Shown here in pieces: positions 10,601 to 22,600 of a DNA stretch of 64,000 nt; position 1 is the first letter of the stretch; each line of letters starts with the position of its first letter. A model generated the notes under the pieces. That model was given only the letters and a program-made list of their open reading frames with translations, was not told the origin of the DNA and searched no databases. Source of the stretch: Axinella damicornis (lineage: Eukaryota; Porifera; Demospongiae; Axinellida; Axinellidae); assembly GCA_963931865.1 (NCBI GenBank), contig OZ007518.1:5597029-5661028 (forward strand). Reading direction: 5' to 3'. Both the position numbers and the translations under genes were made by a program.

Positions 10601-13600
10601 GAAAACTTTCCCTACATACCTTAAATGAACTCAAATTCAATATCAGTTGCTCTAACAACTGCATGAACTACAAACTAACGCAGCACAAACACTAGATTCC
10701 CCCCCCCCCCCCCCCCCCCCCCCCCGCAAACTATGTCTTCATTCCAAATGTAGTAATAATACTGCACTTAAGAACAGATACGTAGGGACACACATACATT
10801 ACCAGAAAGACAATAATTACCTTTAATGCCTCTTCAAACAATTTACTGGACCCTAACAACTCTGATGGGTACACCGTCTGCAGGAGCTGCACTGGGTTGC
10901 TCTCTGGCATGTGATCCTGCAAGAGAAAATGAGTGACATGAATCCTAATTAAATGAATATTCTGTGTCCAATAACGGCATACAAACTCTACATGCCTTCT
11001 CCATGGAGACTAATTGAGGTGCATGCAATTCGCTTACAAACCTACGTAACTACTTCTGCATGGTTGGGTTATCCTACGTACCATTTACACCAGGTGTTTA
11101 AACCGGTTCAGGATCCGGATTAAACTAATCCATGTAAACGCTCTAATCCAGATTGGAAACCGGTTTACGTAACCCATATCAGGATGCGGGTTGACCTGGA
11201 TTGAATCCTATAACCTCGTTCCCAGGCCGGAACGAGGCAGATTGAATCCGGATTAGTTTAGATGTGTAAACAGCTGGGGCAAGTGGATTATCTGCTGCAC
11301 AAGCTTGAAGCTGTCAGTATTCATGACAAGTAGTCCAGCCCCACAGCCACGGAAGTACAAGTTGTGACAGAAGATTCGTGAGCTAAAAAAAGTTGCAGGC
11401 GTGGGACTTCTAATCCGGATTCTAATCCAGTAAAGTAACCCGGTTTAGTAGGGGTAAACGGGGCTTTAGTCAACCAATGCTGAAGTTAGATGGCCTAGAA
11501 AATGAATCAAAGGAATCGCATATAATCATTATCAGCGAAAGTACTAGATTGCACCCTGTTAGGTAACTTGTATGTGTAGTGGGTGGGGCTATTTTTGACT
11601 GCAGTGAATCTCGAAAATACACCCACCCACCTCTTTGAGTAGCCACTAAAGCTCATCGCCCATGGGCATACTGTAACTGTTAGTGCAGATCACATGTAAG
11701 GTAATAGACTCACACGAGTGGTATGGGGTTGACGTGCAAGTGCTAGTAATTAAGTCACATGTAGTGCCTCATTCCTCACTAATATCACATGCAACACACA
11801 CGATTTGTAGAAGGTCAAGAGTGCATTGATAAATTTTGTTGCAAGTCAGTCGGCAATTTGATAAGGTCCTGCTGGCTGCACATAATATACACACATGTTA
11901 AATTTAATCGGTGATCGCGGTGTCAAATTTGATGGCCGGTAAGCAACTTGTTTCTGATTCTTCTGTAATGAAAGTTACCCAAAGCTAGTTACCCAATGCT
12001 ACCCAAGCATTGATTATGTCATAGACAGTATGGAGTCATGCATTGTTTAGACTTGCATTGTGTACTGTCAGGGAGAGTTGAATTGAAGTTGATGAAGTCA
12101 AAGTTGTTGCTATGCCAAAAGTTATAGCGAAGTTATCGCAATAAGACCTCCGCCCGCAACACTTTTAGGGTAAGTTGGGCATTGCTATTGACTTTCGAGT
12201 TGAGCTAATTGCCCCACGTTTCAAAGTGTCCTTCAGGACACTTTTTGTTTTGGAAGTAAATACATAGAACCAAGTACTAGTACATGGACATTCTCATCTC
12301 CTTAGGGTTAGGGTTAAGGTTAGTGACCCTAACCCTAACCCCTTAACTCTAGTATCTTAATATCAACGGCATTCATCTGCAGAGGCAGGCAAGGATGAAG
12401 ACATTACTAGGAAGGTAGGTGCATTGCAAGCAGACAGATTGTAAATCTAATTCAAGTGTGTTGGTAACCGCATTGTTAGGACGCAAAAAGAATGAGGCGG
12501 TTACCAACACACTTGAAGCAGACATATTGTAACGAGTGTGTTGGTAACCACATTGTTAGGACGCAAAAAGAAGGAGGCCCTGGTTGATCTCCTCAGACGA
12601 AGATGCCCCAAAGAGAAAGAAGACACCAGTGAAAAAAGGAAAGGTATGCAAATCATCTTCCCACACCAACAGACAAATTTGCTGAATACCAGCGCTAAAG
12701 TATTAACATGGTCTGTTATTCTTTTCAGTTCAAGCGAGTGGCAGTGGCACTCAGTTCAGACGAGGAGCCAGTAGAACAGGTACATGTAAGGTGGGTCCTG
12801 CAGTTTGGCTTGCGTATCCTCACTATTACTTCTTAAACAGATGGGCAAAGGGAAATTCTCCAAGGAGACCACTTGGAAGTACCATTTCTGCCCATTTGAG
12901 CAAGCCCATCAAGAAGCTGACCCAGCATCTGGAACAGAAACACCCAGAGGTAACGCATGCAGAATGGTCGAGGCTGTCCAAATCACCAAAGTGTGCTCCT
13001 GGAAAACCCTGCCGCCATCACAAGCCAGTATAACGTCCTTCTTTGGTGAAAGTCATGGTGAGGCTGGAGACCACCTGCACCCTCCAGAGGAAGGCAGGGA
13101 AAGCAAGGAGTCGGGTAGCTATTTGTCTGGCCAGGAGAGTCACACGATGGACAGGACGAATGAAGACAGTGCAAGTGCTGTGTCGGACCACCAGGGCAGT
13201 GCATGGGTCTGATTGACAATGATCTGATGAATGATGTGCCTAACCCTAAACCTAACAGCAAGCCCTTTTTCGACCTTAGCCATCACTTCCTCACAGGCCT
13301 GAACAAGTATCTCTAGATCCATTTGAACAGCTTTCCAGTATCAATGTGTTCTGTAACATGTGACTGTACGTGACATGTAATACACAGAAAGCCATTACAC
13401 ACACTGTTTGTATTGTCGTTATTGGACATGCTTGTCAGTCTAACCCTAACTTCTACATCAGCACCTAGTGATGACTATTATTCCAAGAGTGGCAAAGACA
13501 CTCAGGAGAGGACCAACTCCAAGGTAAGGTTGTTTTGAGGCAGGCAGTGCTGTAATCATACTACGCCAGAGTTCCGGCTCAGGCACATAAAAATAAGCAG

Positions 13601-16600
13601 GTTTCACCCACTCGGGTAACACTGCCTCAACCAATGAATTGGAAGGTGATGTTTGATCGAATTAACAATCATCGGACATTCAATTCGGAGGAACACCACT
13701 TACGTGGAGCATAATACAATTAGGCAAAGGACCTAACTGGTTATGTTGACTACTATTTCTACGTAAATTGGAGGCATATCAGCTCACCTATGGTAGCTGT
13801 GAAGTTTTGTGGGAGCCACGACATTCCCACCACAATTCTTCAGTACCACAGGGCAGCATGTGCAAGGAGGGGTAAGAATTCATTATTAACCCATCCACAC
13901 TACTCAATTGTGATTTTTAATGGATTTCTTTTACCTTTCTGCAGTGGAAGAGAACCCCCCAAGTGACAGTGGTAAGCGATACTTTACCGACAATGCAACA
14001 GATACAGTGAAGAATCACTTGTTACTGCAGATGTGGAAGTCAAGAGCAAACCAAAGAACTTGGACCCAACTTGTGATGGTAATAATTAATTAACTAGATC
14101 TGTAATGGCACATGTACAGGGGTCATTTCGAAAGTTATCACCAGGAAATATTTGGAGCAGCCAGGCGGAAGATGATACGTGGTGCGGCAAAGGTAATCCC
14201 AAACCAAACAACGAAGGTCACTGGCCGGAAGCTACGTGGACAGGCGACCATTGCAGGCCTGTTCGCAAAGTCGACTCAGGATCCAGGGATCCTGGAGCCT
14301 TCGTCTGCCGAGGTTGGGCAGCCTCCATCCGCCACAACTGTGGCAGGTGCACTATATAGTGGCCCGCCGTGCAAATTGTGGCCCGCCGCGCAAATTGTGG
14401 AAAGAGGGGGCCTTCAACAAAAGGGAAAGATAAAGCTGGGTAAGTAATTGTGTAATTTATTGTGTCAGAGAAGAACGTAATAGTTGTAGTTAGAGTATGC
14501 CATTGAGATTTTTTATTTTTTTTTGCGTACACTAAGGCTAGACTAATTTTAGCTACGCTTGGATGAGCATTCCAATGGTCGGCAAGTGTTGCATACATCA
14601 CAGTAACCATGGTTTCGTATATAACTACCACCAATGAGATTAGTACAACATTAGTCACTAATTATGAACTGTTGATAGTACTTATCCTCGTTCCCAGGCC
14701 CCATCCACACCTGAAAACTACTTAGGGTACAGAATGGTTTACTCAACTTGCTTTAGTACTGCTTGAGTACTGTATTTATTTGCGTTCTCCACATTTGCAG
14801 TGACAAATGCCCAGATGCTGGAGGTATTGAAGGATTGCCTCATGGCCATCCAGCAGAATCAGGCCATAATGATGCAAAAGTTGTCAGACCCTCCACTGCC
14901 TACCTCCCTCCCTGGCCCATCGTCCCTCCCTGGCCCATCGTCCCACCCTGGCCCGTCGTCCCTCTCTGGCCCGTCGTCCCTCCCTGACCATTCGTCCCTC
15001 CCAGGCCCGTTGTCCTGCCCTGATTTGATATCCCCCATCCCTGGTGCGTCATCCCCCGTTGAAGTTGTTAGCATATTATCCGATCAGGACATGGACTATG
15101 TGTGGCAAATCAGTAGCCAGTTGGAGGAGGAGGACCGGGAACGGTGGAGTTCCATTTCCCTCTCCGACCCATATACACCCATACCGGGACAACTCAATAG
15201 TCCATGTTCATCATCACCGACTTCACCACCTGTAGAAACCCTGGGGCAAACTTCCCCATTATCTCATTTCCCACCATCCCGGCCCTCCTGCCTGTTTCCA
15301 CCCTCCCAGCTGCCACCAAGTGCCCAGGCTCCAACCTCATGGCTGCCTCCAAGTTCCCAGGCTCCAAGCTCCCAGGCTCCAACCTCATGGCTGCCTCCAA
15401 CCTCCCAGGCTCCAACCTCATGGCTGCCTCCAAGTTCCCAGGCTCCAACCTCCTGGCTGCCTCTGGTTCCACCCTCTGGATCCACCCTCTGGATGCCTTC
15501 AACCTCCCGGCTACCTCCGGTTCCACCCTCCAGGATGCCTTCAACCTCCCGGCTACCTCTGGCTGCTACCTCCCGGCTACCTCTGGCTCCACGCTCCCAG
15601 ATTCCTTCAACCTCCCGGATGTCTCCACCCTCCCGGCCGCCTCCACTGCCCCAGCTGCCACCAGCTGTTCCACAGCAGCACGGTCATCAGCGTGGGCATC
15701 AGCCACTGGCCTACTTTAGCCCCAAGAAGGCCATTGAGGATATTATCGCTCGGTTTGCTCATGATCGGGATGCTGGCCGATTGGCAATTGCCCTGGCTGT
15801 GCATTACTTCTTCGGGGAGGAAGTCATGGCAAACTGTACAGCGGGGACGCTGGACCCAGATCGGATGCGCCGAATAAAGGAAATAATACTTGCCAAATTT
15901 GATAAAAAACGATCCGAGGCAGACCGGGAGGAACTTTGGAGCCACTGCAAGGTAGCCATAGGCCAAAAATGTAAAGACCCCAAACCTACCGTATCGATGG
16001 AAGTGGGACAGGTTAGTCACTCGAATCTTCGAACATTCAGTAGCCATAAATTATAATGCAAAGGGAATAGCAACCCCAACTATTCCTTATTCCCAACTAT
16101 TAGCAAGGGAGGAAGAGGATATACTCCTTGGATGGGAGGAATCAACGATCCCCTCTCCAACTACCCCAGACAAAGTGCAACAATCTGAAATTGTTGCACA
16201 CTACACAGACATGAGAAAGTCTCTTATGTCCATGACCAAAGCGGACCACCATAAAGCCGCCTTGTGTGAAAATATCCGCACAAAAACGTTTCCTAAGGGA
16301 TTGTGCGCGTTCATCGAACTGCACATCTTTGAGCCAGACGAGACGGTTCTGGCAGAATGGGAAATTGCCCACGAGGATTTCAGGAAAGCTCTGGTTTCCG
16401 TTTTGATCAGGCACTATGAAAAGATAGTGCGTCATGATGTAAATCAAGCGCTTAATTATAAGAAATTAGATTCATTAATTAGTTTGTTGATTAATCAGTT
16501 GATTAGTTGCTCAATCAAGTGATTAACAAGGTTGATAAATTAAATATCTCGTCATACAGTGGAAAGGTTTCATCAACGATGAACCGGCCCAGCCATCCAC

Positions 16601-19600
16601 TAGTTCCGGGATTACAGTGTGCCCTCCACCTTACAGAGGACCAGAATTTGCCAGCTCAAGTGAGAGCGACTGCATTGTTGTTCGTGCCACCCAGAAACCA
16701 CGGAAACGGAGGCAGAGACAGGGCCTGCCTGACGATTCGTGCTATGTGAAAAGGTGCCCTGTCGTTGGCTGCAAAGCCAGTCCTCAAGTGAGGCTAGCCT
16801 TGCAATATCATCCAGAAATTACGCTGAAGGCAGGCGGTCCCTCACCAGAACAGCTGTGGTGGTGAAGAAAGGCAGGAAAGGATGGCCAGCTCCCCCGAAA
16901 GGGATGGTAACAATTGAAAGGCTATTTCGAGAACAGAAGCAGCAAGAACCGCCGAAGGTAGCTACACCTCGACCGCACTGGCAAAACACCCGCCACTTGC
17001 CCCGCTTCCCCCTGACGCACCCAGAAGTTGCCCCTTTTGCCTTTTGTGGTCTTCCTGGAGGGTTTCAGTGGGAAAAGAAAGTCAGTAGAGGAGGCAAGAG
17101 CTGTGGCAACTGACGTACTCTTCGCCAGAAAATCCAAACTGGCAGGACCTGCTCATCCCCCCAAAGGTCAGGGGCTATCTAGACCATTTGAGGGACAGTG
17201 GGATGTGTGGGGTTGATGGGATGCTCACTAAATTGCAGCGATTTGAGATGGCCATCAAATTCATCAAGTTGGAGTTGGTGGGGGAAGACGATCAGGCAGG
17301 ATACCTGCGCTGCCAGAGGGCAGCTGATCGGTACGCAGGTTGCCCTCCAGTCAGAAAAGGCGATGCTGAACGCGCAGAGGCTGGAGAGAGCAAGCAAAAC
17401 CAACAAGCCTGTCACTGAGCTCACAGCACTAGTACGCCACACCCCTCTGTGGTCCTTGCGAGGGCTGCAGTGCCGGGGCGGAGCCTGACTGTTGAAGAGG
17501 AGAAGCTGGTTGTGGCAGCCCTAATGGCCCTCCATCGGATGGTGAGTCATGGGCAGCTCAATACAAAGCCTATTGCTACACATTTTCATTTGGCGTATGT
17601 ACCTTGTGCTTCAGAAAGTTTCACTTGGCTATGCTTTGCTCGTTGTTGCAATCATCGCCCCGAGCAACTAATAATTATGTCATTTCTGCGTGCAATGTGT
17701 TAAGATGTTATGTGTTACTCGTTTTACTACAATCTTTCAGGGGCAGTACATACGTAGATACTCTATTAGAGCTGTTTAATGATCATACGTATAACGTTTT
17801 TCTTCCTATAGATGAGCCCCTCATACCCAGACAGGAAAAATAATCAGTCCCTTCCCTCCCTCCCGTGTGATGGCACAAGTGGTCACAATCGTGACATGCT
17901 GGGAACTGAAAAATCTGGTATGCGAGACTGTCAAGTAGTAGCAGCCTGATCATTGTAAAGCCATTATTTATATCACTCATCATCGTAGATGTACTACGTA
18001 CGTAGCTTTGTAATTCACTGGAACTGTTTTATCACTCATTACCCCAGGACTCATTTAGATATGTATTGCATTTATTTTTATGTATGCAATGTTCAATGAT
18101 GTTGGCCAGGTTGTTACAACCAGATGTCCTGTGTGTTACAGTTTCAATTCACTTACTTCCTTTTCTATAATCACCTGTGCTATAAAATCTGAATAATAAT
18201 ATGTCCAGCGATTGAGCCACAACTTGCTGGCTAATGATGTGGAGGACGCGGAGAAGCAGCGGGCAATTCTCCTCAGCGTCTGTGGTGCTAAGACATATCA
18301 AAGCCTGGTGGCCCCAAGGAAGCCGGCAGATCTCAAATTCTCCAGTCTGGTGGAAGAAGTCTGAAAACACTTCAACCCAAAGCCGTCGGTCATCGTGGAG
18401 CGTTTCCAATTCCACAGTCGAGTGCGGAAACCAAAGGAGTCTGTGGCGACGTACGTTGCGAGCTGGGCCGATTGTCTCAACATTGTGATTTCGGTGAGTC
18501 CCTGCAAGACATGCCTCGGGACAGATTAGTATGCGGTAGTAACGACAACCGGATCCAGTGAGTGACGTCTCCTGACTGAAGCAGACCTGAGCTTCAAAAA
18601 GGGGTTTGAATTGGCCCGGGCTATGGCGTCCACGGACCAGAACATGCTGGAAATACAGAAAGCCTCTGGGCAGTCAGCCGTGGTGTTCACAGTGCGCAAA
18701 CAAGGCCAGTGTGGGGTCTGCGACAGATACAGAGGCAAACGTTGGGCAAGCGACTGTCGTTTCCAAGATGCTGAAAGCCTAGCCTGTGGAAAAAAGGCCA
18801 TATTGCACGAGTCTGTAGAAGCAGCACTCTGGAGGCCAAGCACATCCCAGCAGGGCAAGAGAAGTCCCGTTCACAGCGGGCAAGTGCACATGCGTTGTGT
18901 CAGGATATAGTGGAGGACGAAGCAGACCCGTCCACAGTGTATTCCATGTTCAGAGTCAGTGCCTGGATGTTCAGAGTCAGTGCCTGGATGTCAAACCCGA
19001 CGTATGTTGATATTCTGGCTCACCGACCGACTTTGAAGATGGAGCTGGATACCGGAGCATCGGTATCCGTGATTAGTGAAGCCACATTCCATTCTACCTG
19101 GAGGGAAGAGGAGGCACCAATCCTCCAACCTTCGGGGGTCAAGATCCACACTTATACTGGGGAGGAGATCAATGTTGTGGGGCGCATTCAAGTGGTGGTG
19201 GAACACAACGCATGCAACAAGGAACTCCCTTTGTTGGTGGTCCAGGGGGAGGGACCCAGCCTGATGGGCAGGGATTGGCTGAAAGAGAGCTGGACTGGGG
19301 AGAATACACAACGTAGGTGCTCTTTGTGCTATGTGGCAGCGGCCAGAGTGACTGTGGTCCAGCTTGCATGTTGGATTTGCCGGCCCTGTGATGGGCAAGA
19401 TGCTGCTAATTGTGATTGATGCCTATTCCAAGTGGTTGGAGGTGCAGGTAACCCTAGATGCATGAGGGTTTGGTCAAGAGATATTAGGGGTGTTGGTGCT
19501 GGAAGTACAGGGCCGTAGGAGTAGGTGCGGCAGGTGCGGCGGCCGCCGGACCAATAATATGCTCAGTCTGGCTAGCAAATTGTTGAATCTTGCAGTTTCA

Positions 19601-22600
19601 TCCCAAGATTGCACCAGAAACGATCTCAGAAGGTCTAAAATTCAAAATTTTCCTGGAAGGCCCCCAGACCCCTTATCTGATGCACTTCGTGCGCTTCCAA
19701 CGCTTCTGGGTTGGTGCGCTGCGCGCGCCATGCCATTGTGCCGCCACGATTTAATCACTCCAATATGCAAAGCGCTCTTCGCCTGACCAAACTAACATTG
19801 CTTCCTACGGCCCTGAAGTACTGTTGGGAACAGTACGAATACTCTAACGATACCATAGATGCATGAGGGTTTGGTCAAGCGATGTTGGAGGAATGCTTCG
19901 TAACAGTGCCATCAACTATCTGTCCACGATTTTCTGCTCAGATTTACTAAATACTTGCTACTGTGGCTTTACCGGCCATCTGCGGATGTCAAATGGTACG
20001 CATTGTTTGTGGTGGCACCGGCTAAGTATGTACACCTATCATGCCCAAGAATTCAAGGATGCAGCAATAATACGGTACAGTACAGATCACACGTAAGGTA
20101 ACAAATTCGCGCGTGTAGCGTGGGGTTTACTCGCGAGTGACAAGTAGTTAACTCGCAAGGACTCGCGTGTGCTGCCACGAGGACTCGCGAGTAATTATTG
20201 CGAGCGAGTGCGCACGAGAATATACACAGTACTGGATCGCACAAAGAACAAAATAAGCACTTGTACATTGTACAAAGACAAAGAAATAAACAAGACTACA
20301 TCAGTCTGAACTTCCAAGACAGTCCGTTTCCAGAGGTAGCTGTGAAGACTGATCCAGTGGAGGCCGAAGAGTAGCAGCGGGTAACAGTGAGTACAAACGC
20401 AAGGAGATCAACAGCGGCAGAATGAACGGGAGAGCGTGGGGCACTGGAGTGCACGACGGGATCCAGTCCTTCACCCTTGCAGTCGCCCATGCTATCCCAT
20501 TCTACTGCTCTTGCCTTTTATATACTTGTTGCTCTTCTGGAACAGTTTGTCTCCTTTCTCCTGCCTCCATCATCGCGCAGTTACTCCTCGTCTTGTTTTT
20601 CTTCAGTCTCTCGCGACTACATGTATTTCTGGCTTCTTCGTTCCTTCGGCACTGGCTTCTTTTCCATGACCTGGCTGTAGCTTGCACGTGGTTTATCGCG
20701 TATACTCATTGAACTCGACCTTGCACTCGAACCTTGAACTCGAGTACTCGTGTTACACGCGAGGGCGGAGCTTGTCACTCGCGAGTGAAAACTGAGAGCG
20801 TGGGGCACTGGAGATCCGCAGGATTGTCACCATCATGGTAAGCATGCTTGCCATAGTGATGTGTTAGAATGAAGCAAGCTAGATAATAAGGGAATAATAA
20901 AGGAACTCGAGTACTCGTGTTACACGCGAGGGCGGAGCTTGTCACTCGCGAGTGAAAACTGCGGGCGGAGCGAGTACTCGCGTGTGCGCGCCTGCTAACT
21001 CGCGAGTCAAACGCTCGCGTGTGTTACCTTACATGTGATCTGTACTGTAGTTGCATGATGACAAACTCCACAAACTGATGGTGGCATTGCATGAACGCCC
21101 ACAAATGTCAAGTCAAGCACTCGCATGTGTTACATTACATGTGATCTGTACTGCAATTTAATTACAGTACCAAAAGCAGTCAGGGATGTGAGTCCGGATG
21201 TGACGGCTCATGCACCTTGAAGTCTTCAAGTGGTAATGCATTGCCAAACTTCCCTTATTATCTAGCTTGCTTCATTCTAACACATCACTATGGCAAGCAT
21301 GCTTACCATGATGGTGACAATCCTGCAGATCTGCTCACTAAGATCCACTGGTCCATTCTGGGCTGTGGATGACAGAGATTGAAGGGTGGATGCCACGGAG
21401 AGTACAGCAACAAGACTACAGTGTGTGTATGTGCGAATGAATTGCAAACCGTCCATAATCACACTGGCCAACTACATAGATTAGACACTATAGCGTATAA
21501 TTTTTGGCTACATAAATTGTGGACTCCATCAGTTATAATAGCCAATCAAGCAAGACCTTTTGACGTAGCCTCATTAGCCCATGCCATTGCCCAGCTTTTA
21601 GCTCACGCATTGGAGAGCCTGGGATTGAGGCTACTCTTGACCACTGTCAGAAAATCAGAAAATGAGAAGGTCTAGCTAGCAGATGTCATAAGCAGATGTC
21701 ATAAGCAGCTGTCCAATCAGCTTGTACCAGCTAATTTCAGCTAGTACGTAATACCCTTCCTACTGCAATTCAGTTAAAGAAACTTTTAGCTTTAATTCCG
21801 TAATGTCCATAGATAGCCTAGGCCTGTACGTAAAACAATATCAATGATACGTAAATACATAGTTCACCTTTTCTCGTCTACACGAGTGCAGCGTCTCTTC
21901 AATTCCTCTAGCTGTTCCTGGAATGAAGCCGGGTGAATGGTCCTTGCCTGGAATCGAGACCGGAGGGGAGGGTCGAGGGGATTCCCCCTGTACGGTGGCA
22001 CTGGGAGGCCCAGTGCAATCACCCTGAAGTTCTCACTGGCACGGACAATCCTCCACTTGTCCAAAATCTCCTGTCCATGTTCCTATAGCATAAATTCAAT
22101 GTATGCGTGTACCATACATACATCATGAAATTGTTAAAAATCGTTTGCGTAACAAATATCCGAGTTGAAGAGTTTCTGCAAACTGAAGATAAGTATTGCA
22201 ATTCTTGCCATACTTCCAGTGCTTTCACTCACGTGCCAACCCAGCTCCTCTGAAAAACGTGATCTGCTCTGGACCCACCATATGGTGAAAAAAGTGTGTG
22301 TACCTTTTTCCAACACTAGTATGGTTCTTTCTGAGTAATTTGTATATGTGAATCCTCCTCTAGCTTTACAGGCAGGTGTAAACATGCCACATGCACTTTT
22401 TGAGCTTGATCAGGCATAAGCAACAATGCTGAAGCATCTTGCTAGTCAATCTACACGTAGTCATGTACATTGTGTCACCTACGTACGTACGTACCACAAG
22501 CAGCTTGTCATATCTTTCTGCGGCAAGGATGAATCTGCCATCTTCAAGTTGCATCTCCCTGTTCTCGAGCAAGTTGTTCAACACGGGAAGCACATTCCTC

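Noticed and set aside
10731..10820. Extension of the VWA8 exon ORF past its donor
   Set aside because: The sequence after AAAG|GTAATT is intronic and unlike VWA8.
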